From Bradyrhizobium sp. CSS354 (GTDB lineage: Bacteria; Pseudomonadota; Alphaproteobacteria; Rhizobiales; Xanthobacteraceae): DNA of 64,000 nt. The stretch is from the NCBI RefSeq assembly GCF_029051725.1, contig NZ_JAACFU010000002.1:248001-312000 (forward strand), in the 5' to 3' direction. The translations under genes were made by a program, and so were the position numbers. Below, in pieces: positions 50,415-58,710 of this stretch; position 1 is the first letter of the stretch, and each line of letters opens with the position of its first letter. Below the pieces are notes generated by a model that was given only the letters and a program-made list of their open reading frames with translations, searched no databases and was not told the DNA's origin.

Positions 50415-50567
50415 ATGGCCCGCATCGCATATCTCAGAGACCAGCTTGCCCGCGCCGAACGGCTGGCAAAAGCGATCCTCGACCGGCAAACCGCGGAGCA
50501 GCTTCAGGCGTTTGCAGCCGAATGCCGCGAGGAGTTGCAGGTGCTGTCGCGCAGGGCTGCGGCGTAA
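50415..50567 (+). CDS. Very small helical protein (50 residues)
   Basis: A 50-codon gene from ATG 50415 to TAA 50565-50567: RIAYLRDQLARAERLAKAIL, then QTAEQLQAFAAECREELQVL. GGAAGGTG lies 4 bases before the ATG, and the sequence is an amphipathic helix rich in Ala, Arg, Leu and Glu. Similar short proteins occur in other bradyrhizobia by memory. Probably a coiled-coil partner or regulatory peptide; function unknown. Confidence 0.7.
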   Translation: MARIAYLRDQLARAERLAKAILDRQTAEQLQAFAAECREELQVLSRRAAA

Positions 50568-50577
50568 GGCTGCTCGG

Positions 50578-50925
50578 TTACACGAGCTTCATCGGCGTGT
50601 CGGCGACCACGCGAAGGTCGAAGCTCCCAATCAACGCTGAGCGGCGCGCCTCCGCAGCACCGATGGCCTCGTCAGTCTGCCGCAGCGTACTGACGTTCGA
50701 GCCGAGCGAGACGATCCCGCCGAGCACGAGAGCTACTGAGCCGAGCGCGGCGGTCTGCCCCGTCCCGAGCAGACCGAGGATCGTGATCAGCAACAGTGCA
50801 GCCCCGCCGCCGATGGCAATCTTGGATGCCAAAATATACTTCCGGCATCGCTCGGCAGTCCCGGCCAGAGCCGCAATCCGGTCTTCAATGTCTGAAATCT
50901 CGTCGGTCGGATCGTCTTCGGTCAT
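50578..50925 (-). CDS. Small membrane protein with two membrane helices
   Basis: A 115-residue protein. The acidic N-terminus (TEDDPTDEISDIEDRIAALAG) is followed by two membrane segments (ILASKIAIGGGAALLLITILGLL and TAALGSVALVLGGIVSLG) and a soluble tail ending DLRVVADTPMKLV. Overlaps nothing; convergent with the 50-residue gene. No family recognised. Confidence 0.7.
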   Translation of the reverse strand: MTEDDPTDEISDIEDRIAALAGTAERCRKYILASKIAIGGGAALLLITILGLLGTGQTAALGSVALVLGGIVSLGSNVSTLRQTDEAIGAAEARRSALIGSFDLRVVADTPMKLV

Positions 50926-50964
50926 TGGATTCGGATCGAGGATGCCAAGTCAGAAACAAGATCA

Positions 50965-51038
50965 GTAGCCCGCATGAGCGAAGCGACATACGGGAGTTGG
51001 ATAGAAAACCCGGATGTCGCTACGCTCATCCGGGCTAC
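50965..51038. repeat. Intergenic palindromic element, family E
   Basis: Begins GTAGCCCGCATGAGCGAAGCGACATACGGG and ends CCCGGATGTCGCTACGCTCATCCGGGCTAC, its near reverse complement, with a short central loop. Found between the small membrane protein gene and the carboxylase gene. Confidence 0.75.
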
Positions 51039-51046
51039 AAGTCCGC

Positions 51047-52579
51047 TCACAACGGCAAATTGTCGTGCTTCTTCGCGGGCGTTTCCACCTTCTTGTCCTT
51101 CAGCATCGACAGCGCCCGCGCGATCCGCTTGCGGGTGGAGTGCGGCATGATGACGTCGTCGATGTAGCCACGCTCGGCGGCGATGAACGGAGACAGGAAG
51201 CGGTCTTCGTATTCCTTGGTACGCGCGGCGATCTTGTCGGGGTCGCCGATGTCGGCGCGGAAGATGATCTCGACCGCGCCCTTGGCGCCCATCACGGCGA
51301 TCTGGGCGGTCGGCCAAGCGTAGTTCATGTCGGCGCCGATCTCCTTGGAGGCCATGACGTCGAAGGCGCCGCCATAGGCCTTGCGCGTGATGATGGTGAC
51401 CAGCGGCACGGTGCACTGCGAGTACGCAAAAAGCAGCTTGGCGCCGTGCTTGATCAGGCCGCCATATTCCTGCGCGGTGCCGGGCAGGAAGCCCGGCACG
51501 TCGACGAAGGTGACGATCGGGATGTTGAAGGCGTCACAAAAACGAACAAAGCGCGCCGCCTTGCGCGAGGCATCGCTGTCGAGCACGCCGGCTAGCACCA
51601 TCGGCTGGTTGGCGACGAAGCCCACCGTGCGGCCGGCGATGCGGCCGAAGCCGGTGACGATGTTCTTGGCAAAAGCGTCCGCGATCTCGAAGAAGTCGCC
51701 CTCGTCCACGACCTTCAGGATCAACTCCTTCATGTCGTAGGGCTTGTTCGGATTGTCGGGGATCAGCGTGTCCAAGGACATGTCGACGCGGCCGATGTCG
51801 TCGAAGCTCGGCCATTCCGGCACGCCGTCGGTGTTGTTGGACGGCAGGAAGTCGATCAGGCGCCGCATCTGCAACAGCGTCTCGACGTCGTTCTCGAAGG
51901 CGCCGTCGGCGATCGAGGAGCGCGTCGCATGCACCGAGGCGCCGCCGAGCTCTTCAGCCGTGACGACCTCGTTGGTGACGGTCTTCACCACGTCGGGGCC
52001 GGTGACGAACATGTAGCTGGTGTTCTTCACCATGAAGATGAAGTCGGTCATCGCGGGCGAATAGACGTCGCCGCCGGCGCAGGGGCCCATGATGACGGAG
52101 ATCTGCGGGATCACGCCGGAGGCGAGCACGTTGCGGCGGAACACGTAGGAATAGCCGGCGAGCGCTGCGACGCCCTCCTGGATGCGGGCGCCGCCCGCGT
52201 CATACAGGCCGATGATGGGCGCCCTCGCCTTCATCGCCATGTCCTGGAGTTTCGTGATTTTCAGCGCGTGCGTTTCCGAGAGCGACCCGCCGAACACGGT
52301 GAAGTCCTTGGCAAAGACAAACGTCTTGCGGCCGTTGACGGTGCCCCAGCCGGTGACGACGCCGTCGCCGGGCACCTTGTTCTTCTCCATGCCGAATTCG
52401 GTGGAGCGGTGCTCGACGAACATGTCGAATTCCTCGAACGATCCCTTGTCGAGCAAGAGCTCGATGCGCTCACGTGCGGTCAGCTTGCCGCGGGCGTGCT
52501 GCGCCTCGATGCGCTTCTCACCGCCGCCGAGCTTTGCGCCGGCGCGACGGTCTTCAAGGGCGTCCAGGATGTGTTTCAT
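51047..52579 (-). CDS. pccB: Acyl-CoA carboxylase beta subunit (propionyl-CoA carboxylase type)
   Basis: A 510-residue carboxyltransferase. The N-terminal half has [28 protein letters not shown], then [31 protein letters not shown] and [17 protein letters not shown]. The C-terminal half has [48 protein letters not shown], typical of PccB. It transfers a carboxyl group from biotin to propionyl-CoA, giving methylmalonyl-CoA. The biotin-carboxylase subunit gene is not in the window. A methylmalonyl pathway fits with the beta-oxidation genes nearby in principle, but they are 10 kb away. Confidence 0.95.
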   Translation of the reverse strand: MKHILDALEDRRAGAKLGGGEKRIEAQHARGKLTARERIELLLDKGSFEEFDMFVEHRSTEFGMEKNKVPGDGVVTGWGTVNGRKTFVFAKDFTVFGGSLSETHALKITKLQDMAMKARAPIIGLYDAGGARIQEGVAALAGYSYVFRRNVLASGVIPQISVIMGPCAGGDVYSPAMTDFIFMVKNTSYMFVTGPDVVKTVTNEVVTAEELGGASVHATRSSIADGAFENDVETLLQMRRLIDFLPSNNTDGVPEWPSFDDIGRVDMSLDTLIPDNPNKPYDMKELILKVVDEGDFFEIADAFAKNIVTGFGRIAGRTVGFVANQPMVLAGVLDSDASRKAARFVRFCDAFNIPIVTFVDVPGFLPGTAQEYGGLIKHGAKLLFAYSQCTVPLVTIITRKAYGGAFDVMASKEIGADMNYAWPTAQIAVMGAKGAVEIIFRADIGDPDKIAARTKEYEDRFLSPFIAAERGYIDDVIMPHSTRKRIARALSMLKDKKVETPAKKHDNLPL

Positions 52580-52717
52580 TTGCTCTCGCCAGTTCTTAAG
52601 TGATGCGGGGTTCTAACACGGCATTTTGCGAGCCGGAAAGCGCCTTTCGACCTCGCAGGGCTGCCTTGCCGCAGCGGGAAAGCGCAAGGAATTCAAAGTT
52701 TTGCCTGGGAGACGAGC

Positions 52718-53122
52718 ATGACCGAAGGAACGGCCGAGGCCGGCGCGGCGACGGGCGGCGTCAACATCCTGCTGCGGCTGGAGGGACTGACCCTCTTCGT
52801 GGGCATGGTGATGCTCTACTGGGCCTGGGACGGCTCATGACTCGTGTTCGCCCTGCTGTTCTTCGTCCCGGATCTGAGCTTCCTGGCATATCTGTCGGAC
52901 GCCAAATTCGGCGCGCTGGTCTACAACGCCGCCCACAGCTACATGGCCCCAGTCACGCTGCTGACCTTCGGTTTCGGCCTCGCCTCGCCGCTCACCCTGT
53001 CCATCGCCTTGATCTGGCTCGCCCATATCGGCCTCGACCGGGCGCTCGGCTATGGCCTGAAATATTCGGCCGGGTTCGGCTTCACCCATCTCGGCCGGAT
53101 CGGCCGGCAGAAGAACCACTGA
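52718..53122 (+). pseudogene. DUF4260-family membrane protein interrupted by an in-frame TGA
   Basis: From ATG 52718 the frame reads 40 codons (GGVNILLRLEGLTLFVGMVM, YWAWDGS) to a TGA at 52838-52840. It then continues in the same frame to TGA at 53120-53122 with LVFALLFFVPDLSFLAYL, GALVYNAAHSYMAPVTLL and LGYGLKYSAGFGFTHLGRIG. These halves together are a full DUF4260 protein; the family usually has a Trp near this spot, so a TGG to TGA change is likely. It may be a real nonsense mutation, a sequencing error or read-through. A GTG at 52844 could restart the downstream half. A small hairpin follows. Confidence 0.7.
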
Positions 53123-53143
53123 CGCAGTTGCAAATCTGGTCCC

Positions 53144-53159
53144 GCCCGGTTGACCGGGC
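53144..53159 (+). terminator. Short GC hairpin after the DUF4260 gene
   Basis: GCCCGG (53144-53149), loop TTGA, CCGGGC (53154-53159). No T-run; weak support. Confidence 0.35.
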
Positions 53160-53262
53160 CTGCCGATTCAGGCTTGCTCCAGGCTTGCGATCAGGCGCCG
53201 AATGTTGCGTGAGCTCAGTCGGTACGGCGGCGGTCATCATTTCCGGCTGCAAGCATCACCAC

Positions 53263-53856
53263 ATGTCCGCGACGGTCGTTCCCCTGCCGCCGAACTCGTC
53301 GTCCGAAACCACCGACTTCCTGCGGCGCATGGCCAGCATGGTGTCGGGGCGGAACGGCGAGATGCTGCTGCGCGCGGCCGCGCTGATCGAGTCGCTGGCG
53401 CAGCGGGCGATGTCGGCGGAACGCCTCTATCACCGGGAGCACGAAGAGAACACGCGCAACAGCGAATTGCGCGAGGCCGGTGAGATGGCGTCCGACGCCA
53501 TGGTCAAGCAAATCGACGGGCTGCGCAGCCAGCTTGCCGAAGTCACCGCGGCCGCGGCGGCCGAGCGCGCGGCATTCGATGCGGAGCGCGGCAACCTGCT
53601 CGGCCTGATGCAGCACGCGGAGGGCCATATCGGCAAGCTCACAAGCGAGCTGGAGACGCTGCACGCCTCGCTCGACAGTTTGAACGAGACCGCCATCTCC
53701 GTGCCGATCGAGGTGCTGCGGCTGGCGCGCACCCAGTTCGATGTCCTCTCCGCCGGCTTTGCCCGCAAGGGCGACGTGATCTCGCAGGTGATGAGCGAGA
53801 TCGGCGGTTTTGCCATCGACCAGGCGCTGACGGTGAAAAAGGCCGATCCCGCCTGA
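53263..53856 (+). CDS. Coiled-coil cytoplasmic protein of unknown function
   Basis: A 197-residue protein. Residues 1-40 start with VVPLPPNSSSETTDFLRRMASM, then long helices: LLRAAALIESLAQRAMSAERLYH, EVTAAAAAERAAFDAERGN and LTSELETLHASLDSL, giving a heptad pattern. The end reads IPIEVLRLARTQFDVLSAGF-like and QVMSEIGGFAIDQAL. It has no membrane segment or signal. The pattern suggests a scaffold or cell-division/chemosensory accessory; no named family is recognised. Confidence 0.7.
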   Translation: MSATVVPLPPNSSSETTDFLRRMASMVSGRNGEMLLRAAALIESLAQRAMSAERLYHREHEENTRNSELREAGEMASDAMVKQIDGLRSQLAEVTAAAAAERAAFDAERGNLLGLMQHAEGHIGKLTSELETLHASLDSLNETAISVPIEVLRLARTQFDVLSAGFARKGDVISQVMSEIGGFAIDQALTVKKADPA

Positions 53857-53884
53857 GGCCCGCGCAATCACATTCACGATTGGG

Positions 53885-53971
53885 CGTCATGCCCGGGCTT
53901 GTCCCGGGCATCCACGTGCTTGAAGCCGATGAGAAAGGTCGTGGATGGCCGGGACAAGCCCGGCCATGACG
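53885..53971. repeat. Palindromic intergenic repeat, family B copy 3
   Basis: Begins CGTCATGCCCGGGCTTGTCC and ends GGACAAGCCCGGCCATGACG, inverted arms around a centre. Closely similar to the copy at 35041 in inverse orientation. Confidence 0.8.
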
Positions 53972-54165
53972 CGGGAGCGATCCGCGCGCATCAAATTGCC
54001 ATCGCGCTAGACGCTTGCGTCGAGCTCGATCCGCATGTCGGCGGTAATCCAACGACTGCCGCCGAGTCGCGCAAGGCCGTGGAGGGATTTTTGCAAGCGC
54101 TGTTCAAGCTGGGGTAGCGCTGGGAAGCAGCTGGCCTTGGGAGCCGGCGTCGGCGCCAAATACTC

Positions 54166-54252
54166 CGTCATTGCGAGCGCAGCGAAGCAATCCAGAATCT
54201 CGCAGCGGAGCCAGCCTGGATTGCTTCGTCGCAAGGGCTCCTCGCAATGACG
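54166..54252. repeat. Palindromic intergenic repeat, family A copy 4
   Basis: Begins CGTCATTGCGAGCGCAGCG and ends CTCGCAATGACGG; the second arm is degenerate compared with the copy at 12157. It lies just after the carboxymuconolactone-decarboxylase-like gene stop. Confidence 0.8.
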
Positions 54253-54256
54253 GAGG

Positions 54257-54913
54257 CTACGGCTCGCCCGGCTTGAACGGCTCCTGCTTGTCCGGCGGCA
54301 CGGTCTCCTCCGCCATTGCCAGCAGCATCGCGACCATCACGTAATTGCCGGCGACCGCGGTGAGGTCGACGATCTGCTGGTCGTTGAAGACCTTCTTCGC
54401 GCGCGCGTAAGTCTCGTCGGCGATCTTCCTGGTCGTGGTGAGCTCGGTGACGAAGTCGTAGACGACGGTCTCGTCCTCGGCCATCTTCGACGGTCGCTTA
54501 TTGGCCTTCAGCTCCGCGATGATGTCAGGCGACAGGCCCGCCTTCGCCGCGAGCGGCGCATGGGCATACCATTCGACCTGCGAGCGCCATTGCCGCCCGA
54601 TGATCAGGATCGCGAACTCGTTGAGCTTTGTCGGGACCGAGGTTTCCCAGCGCAGATAGTGGAACAGGTCGAACAGGCGCTGGCCGAGCACCGGGCTGCG
54701 GATCATCGGATTGTAGGGACCGCCGATGCCGACGCTCGAGACCTTCATGATCTGCTCGCCGAGCGGTTTCTGCTTGGCGTCGAGCTGGTCCATGGTGAGC
54801 TGCGGAAAGCGCGGCTCCCTGCTGGTGGCGGGACCGGCAAACATCGTGGCGGCGAGCCAGCCGCCCGCGGCAGCAAGCGTCAGCGACGACAGCCAGAGTG
54901 GCGTTGAGTTCAT
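54257..54913 (-). CDS. Exported carboxymuconolactone decarboxylase-like protein
   Basis: A 218-residue protein with an N-terminal signal-like segment (WLSSLTLAAAGGWLAATMFAG). Its body is the all-helical CMD fold: GPYNPMIRSPVLGQRLFDLFHYLRW, NEFAILIIGRQWRSQVEWYAHAPLAAKAGL, then KVFNDQQIVDLTAVAGNYVMVAMLL. The usual redox pair C-x-x-C of AhpD-type members is missing; EWYAH keeps the Glu and His of true decarboxylase relatives. Export of such a protein is uncommon; perhaps a lactone- or quinone-binding enzyme in the periplasm. No aromatic pathway gene adjoins. Confidence 0.82.
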   Translation of the reverse strand: MNSTPLWLSSLTLAAAGGWLAATMFAGPATSREPRFPQLTMDQLDAKQKPLGEQIMKVSSVGIGGPYNPMIRSPVLGQRLFDLFHYLRWETSVPTKLNEFAILIIGRQWRSQVEWYAHAPLAAKAGLSPDIIAELKANKRPSKMAEDETVVYDFVTELTTTRKIADETYARAKKVFNDQQIVDLTAVAGNYVMVAMLLAMAEETVPPDKQEPFKPGEP

Positions 54914-54975
54914 GTTGTCCTCCCGATTTTTCTTGATCCGGAGGATGCTAGTCGAGCGGCACCGGCTTGGTAGCG

Positions 54976-55794
54976 CTAGATCGCGCCGATCTCGGCAAGG
55001 CAGGCTTGCGTCAGCGGCATGCGCTCGCCGACCAGACGCGGCTCCTTGCAGTCCATATTGAGCGCGAACACGGTGTGCGCTTCGCCCTTCTCTGCCCAGC
55101 CCACCATCCAGCCAAGCGACGGCTCGCCGCGCTCGGCGCCAAGCAGCCCGGACTTGGCGCGAATGACGCTATCGCCGACTTTGGTCACCGGCAGGATGTC
55201 AGCGACGAGGTCCTGGCTGCGTTTGGAGATCGGCAGCGCGCGGCGGCGCAGCCTGTCGACGAAATCGACCTGCTCGACCGGATCGATGCGCAAGGCGCCG
55301 GTGAGCCAGAACTGGTCGATGCCGCCGCCGATGTCGCGGTTGCCGTAGTCGAACAGATCGACGTATTTTTGCATGCGCTCTTGTCCGATCCGGCGCGCGA
55401 TCTCCTGATAGACCGGTACCGCGCTCACGAGAATCGCGCTGCGCAGTGTGTGATCCTTGTTCCAGGCCTCGATCGGACGCTTCACGCCATCCCAGGGAAA
55501 TACGTCCTTGTCGGGATCGGCGACGACGCCAGTTTCGAGCGCGATCAGCGAGTTCGGTATCTTGAAGGTCGAAGCCGGCAGCTTCGCCTCGCCCGAACGT
55601 TCCTTGTCGCTCGCGATGACGAGATAATCCTCGACCTTGTAGCCGACGAACGTCCCGGCCGTACCGAGGTCGGTGAAGCGCTTTGCGAGGCTGTCACGAA
55701 TCTCGTTGCGCGGCGGCGCGACATGGGCGAGTGCGCGCGACGGCAGGATCGCGGTTGCGGCGAGAAGACCGAGAGTCGAACGGCGGGTGAGCAC
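54976..55794 (-). CDS. Class D (OXA-type) beta-lactamase
   Basis: A 272-residue exported serine hydrolase. The signal region RRSTLGLLAATAILPSRALA has a twin-arginine start. Motifs in order: STFK at 75-78 (nucleophile and carbamylated Lys), SAV at 124-126, YGN at 150-152 and KSG at 214-216, followed by GWMVGW, all in the OXA layout. It could give intrinsic resistance to penicillins; spectrum cannot be predicted. Together with the class C-like fragment at the left end, two different beta-lactamase families lie in this window. Confidence 0.92.
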   Translation of the reverse strand: MLTRRSTLGLLAATAILPSRALAHVAPPRNEIRDSLAKRFTDLGTAGTFVGYKVEDYLVIASDKERSGEAKLPASTFKIPNSLIALETGVVADPDKDVFPWDGVKRPIEAWNKDHTLRSAILVSAVPVYQEIARRIGQERMQKYVDLFDYGNRDIGGGIDQFWLTGALRIDPVEQVDFVDRLRRRALPISKRSQDLVADILPVTKVGDSVIRAKSGLLGAERGEPSLGWMVGWAEKGEAHTVFALNMDCKEPRLVGERMPLTQACLAEIGAI

Positions 55795-55922
55795 TGGCGG
55801 TGTCCGTTTACGCGATGAAGAAGGCTCCGACCATGCAGCCGCTATCGTGGTGAAACGATGACAGGTTATTTCTTGAGCATGATCTCTTCGGAAAACCGCT
55901 GCACACTTTTGCGGATCATGCT

Positions 55923-56183
55923 CTACCGCCTACCCGACAGCCGCAGCACGAACACCAGCACTTCGGCGACGGCCTTGTAGAGGTCGGGCGGGATCTCCTC
56001 GCCGAGCTCGACCTTGGACAGCGCGCCGGCCAGGATCTCGTTTTCCTCAATCGGGATGTCGTTGGCCTTGGCGATCTCGATGATCTTTTCGCCGATCGTG
56101 CCCTTCCCCTTGGCGACGACGACAGGCGCGTTGCTGCCCTTCTCATAATGGAGCGCAATCGCAAGCTTCGACGGGTCGCTCAT
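55923..56183 (-). CDS. EscU/YscU/FlhB C-terminal-like protein (mini-FlhB)
   Basis: An 86-residue protein that matches only the cytoplasmic tail of FlhB-type export switches: LAIALHYEKGSNAPVVVAKGKG, GEKIIEIAKANDIPIEENEILAGAL, then EEIPPDLYKAVAEVLVFVLRL. In FlhB the autocleavage site N-P-T-H stands right at this start; here it reads DPSK (residues 3-6), so self-cleavage is not expected and the protein resembles the already cleaved fragment. It overlaps the FliK-like gene by four bases (ATGA). A similar FliK-like plus FlhB-like pair (ylqG-ylqH) exists in Bacillus. It probably modulates a flagellar or related export gate. Confidence 0.85.
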   Translation of the reverse strand: MSDPSKLAIALHYEKGSNAPVVVAKGKGTIGEKIIEIAKANDIPIEENEILAGALSKVELGEEIPPDLYKAVAEVLVFVLRLSGRR

Positions 56184-57784
56184 GTGGCGCGATCCAGGAA
56201 GTGGCCGGCGCGGGCCGGTGCGGGCTGTGGCGGGGTGCCATCGCGGACCAGGATGTCGCCGGGCTTGAGCTCGGCCCTGGTCAGGGCCTGGTTGAGCTCA
56301 CCGATTCCGGCGCGAAGCTGCTGTGCGGTCGCCGGCCGCTCCGCCCACATCCGCACGAAGGTCGTGTCGCCGTTCAGGGTAATCAAAGCGTGCACGGGGC
56401 CGGCCGGCTCGACACTGAGTGTGAAGCGCGCGCGCCAGGCGCGCCCGGCGGGATCGGCGGATTCATTGCCGCCGTCGCGCGAGATCTCGAACTGCGCCAT
56501 TGCCGTGCCCTGCGGCGTCGCGAATGGAATCTCGAAATTCCACTGCGGCACGGTCGGATCGATCCTGTGACCGCTGGCATCGGTGCGATCGGGGAGCGAA
56601 GCGACCTGGAGCAAGGTCTGGCGCGCGATCGCGGCATCGGTATCATCGAGCAACCGATGCACGGTCGCGGCGAGCGGCGTATCGGGCGCGAGTGACGGCG
56701 AGGCGATGGATTGCGGCGACGGTAATGCGCCGCGAACCGGCGGTGGCGTCGCGCGCGCGGCGGCTTCGAAAATTTGTCCGTCGGGCACGGCTTTGTTCGA
56801 GCCCGGCAAATTGCCCATCATGCGCGGCAGGTTTTGCGTGATCTCTTGCAGGAGGCTCGCGGCAAGGCCCGCAGATATGGTTCGCGGCATCGCAGCCTGC
56901 GGCGCACCGCCAGCTATGTCCGCCAGCACAGCGGCCGCGAGATTGGCGCTGCGCGGCATTTGCGGTGATTGGGCGATCTCGGGTTCCGTTGCGGGCAAGG
57001 CGGCCTGTGCAGCCTGCGTCTGCGCGGTAGCGACCTGCGGTGTTGCCCCGGTACCGGCTGGAAGGGTGGCACCTTGCGTCTGTGGCGCCGTCTCGAGCGT
57101 TGCCAGCGTCTGCCGCAGCACCAGAAGCGCGGCTTTCAAATCCGGCATCGTGGCGGAGGACGGCGTCGCGCCTGCGGCGAGCGAGGCCTCTAGGAGCAGC
57201 CCGGATCTCTGGAAAGCGGATTCGACGTCGCCGCCATCGAGCCCGGTGTTGAGCGGCGTCTGCTGCGCCAGCACGCCCAGCATCGCCTGCTTCAGCCCCG
57301 CCGGAAGATCGCTGCCGGTGACCACCGCGGCCAGATTGGCGAACAGCGGCGCCTGGCTGCCCTGTTTTGTGACCGCCTCGGCCGAAGCTGCGGTAACGGC
57401 GACCTGCTCCGATGGCGTCAGCACGTTGCGTCCCGCGCCCGCCGACGGAGCAAGCGAGGGGCTGTCAACCAGCGAGGCCGCAGCAGGCGTCAGCGTGACC
57501 TGATCGGCGGCCGCCTCGCCTGCCCCGCCCATGACGGCGAGCCGGATGGTGCCGCCGTTCTGCGACACCGCAAGCTGAAGATTTTGTCCTGGTGTCAGCG
57601 CCACCTCGGACAGCACATCCATCGAGAGGTTGGCGATCGCGATCCGCACCAGATTATCGGCGAGCACGCTGACCACTCTGGCGTCGACGACGCTGCCGGC
57701 CTGCAGCACAAGATCGGGCGTCGCCGCGTCAGCAACAGGGCTGGCGGCACTGACGGGAAGAATCGAGCTTATCGGCGTCGGCAT
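56180..57784 (-). CDS. Flagellar hook-length control protein FliK-like
   Basis: A 534-residue protein with a long Ala/Pro/Gln-rich disordered middle (residues 120-380) and a folded C-terminal FliK domain: QWNFEIPFATPQGTAMAQFEISRD, WRARFTLSVEPAGPVHALITLNG, VRMWAERPATAQQLRAGIGELNQALTRAELKPGDILVRDG. The N-terminal part (LVRIAIANLSMDVLSEVALTPGQNLQLAVSQNGG) is also seen in FliK of orphan type. Usually it measures hook length and switches FlhB specificity. Its partner in this window is a mini-FlhB rather than full FlhB, and no other flagellar gene is near. Confidence 0.85.
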   Translation of the reverse strand: MPTPISSILPVSAASPVADAATPDLVLQAGSVVDARVVSVLADNLVRIAIANLSMDVLSEVALTPGQNLQLAVSQNGGTIRLAVMGGAGEAAADQVTLTPAAASLVDSPSLAPSAGAGRNVLTPSEQVAVTAASAEAVTKQGSQAPLFANLAAVVTGSDLPAGLKQAMLGVLAQQTPLNTGLDGGDVESAFQRSGLLLEASLAAGATPSSATMPDLKAALLVLRQTLATLETAPQTQGATLPAGTGATPQVATAQTQAAQAALPATEPEIAQSPQMPRSANLAAAVLADIAGGAPQAAMPRTISAGLAASLLQEITQNLPRMMGNLPGSNKAVPDGQIFEAAARATPPPVRGALPSPQSIASPSLAPDTPLAATVHRLLDDTDAAIARQTLLQVASLPDRTDASGHRIDPTVPQWNFEIPFATPQGTAMAQFEISRDGGNESADPAGRAWRARFTLSVEPAGPVHALITLNGDTTFVRMWAERPATAQQLRAGIGELNQALTRAELKPGDILVRDGTPPQPAPARAGHFLDRAT

Positions 57785-57841
57785 CGCGAGGGGCCCGGGG
57801 AGCGCGGGTCCTACCCTAAGGCCGCCCTCGTAAACCTCTCG

Positions 57842-58636
57842 TTAAGGACCCTTGGCCACGGGCGGCCTCACGGCGTTCAAAACCGCCACGGCAGCCTCGA
57901 AATCCCGCAGACGGGCAGCGCGGCGGCCGGCCGCTTCTTCGTCCACGCCCCATTTCTCGGCATTCCAGTCCTCGTCGACATAAGCCGCCGCCCAGACCTG
58001 GTCGGCGTCCCGTACGCCATGGGCGAGCGCCAGCGCCAGCAGGGCCGAGCCGGTCAGAGTGGTGATCACGTGGAGGGCGGCGACCGACCAAGCATCCCCC
58101 GGCAGCGCCGCACGCGCGGCCTGGAGCGCCTCCGCCGGCTGCGTCACATGCATGACGCCTTCGGACAGGATGAAATGCGCGCCCAGCGTCTCCGCGGCCC
58201 AGAACAGCACGGGATCCCAATGCGCGGCCTCCCGGGCGACAAGTCCCTCGGGATGGCCGGCGCGGTAGAACAGCAGATCGGACTGGAGGTATTTTGCGAG
58301 GTCTTCCGTGACGAGATCGACGCGGTCGACGACACCCTCGACCACGCTATTGGCGATCCGCGTCAGCGGCATGGTCATGGGATTGATCGTCTCTTTCTGA
58401 TCCGCCCATTCCGTGGCGACTGCATCGGCTAGCGCGCGCGAAGGGATCACCACCTGGCGGCCAGAGGGCGTGCGGATCGCCTTGCCATCGAGTGTGATGG
58501 CGAAGCCGCCTTCGGCCTCGGCCACCCCAACCTCCTTGTAGAAGCGCTTGCGCAACGGCACGCGCGAGGCCTGGCGGACCGCCTCTTGCGGATCGAGCGG
58601 GGATCGCCCCGCAACTTCATCGAACAATTCGCGCAT
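57842..58636 (-). CDS. ATP12 family chaperone (F1-ATPase assembly)
   Basis: A 264-residue protein from ATG 58636 (MRELFDEVAG; a GTG at 58657 is possible). Family phrases: RKRFYKEVGVAEAEGGFAITLDGKAIRTPSG, VIPSRALADAVATEWADQKETINPMTMPLTRIANS, and DLLFYRAGHPEGL. It binds free F1 alpha subunits during assembly of ATP synthase. Usual length. Next to a pseudouridine synthase and RarA gene, as often seen in alphaproteobacteria; co-transcription with fliK is unlikely given the separate functions. Confidence 0.92.
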   Translation of the reverse strand: MRELFDEVAGRSPLDPQEAVRQASRVPLRKRFYKEVGVAEAEGGFAITLDGKAIRTPSGRQVVIPSRALADAVATEWADQKETINPMTMPLTRIANSVVEGVVDRVDLVTEDLAKYLQSDLLFYRAGHPEGLVAREAAHWDPVLFWAAETLGAHFILSEGVMHVTQPAEALQAARAALPGDAWSVAALHVITTLTGSALLALALAHGVRDADQVWAAAYVDEDWNAEKWGVDEEAAGRRAARLRDFEAAVAVLNAVRPPVAKGP

Positions 58637-58710
58637 CTGGTTTTCGGCCCTGATCACTCAATGCTAGGCTTGTAAGGTAAGAGCGGCGACCGATAAAGCG
58701 AGCGGCAGGT

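Larger units (their letters stand above)
53857..54256. other. 400-base gap with two palindromic repeats
   Basis: The gap holds one family B element (53885-53971) and one family A element (54166-54252). The stretch between them shows a short coding-like tail (ELDPHVGGNPTTAAESRKAV) without a start codon, possibly a relic. Confidence 0.5.

Noticed and set aside
53899..54117. 72-codon frame in the gap with repeats
   Set aside because: Its ATG lies inside a palindromic repeat; only the last 40 codons look protein-like, so at most a relic.
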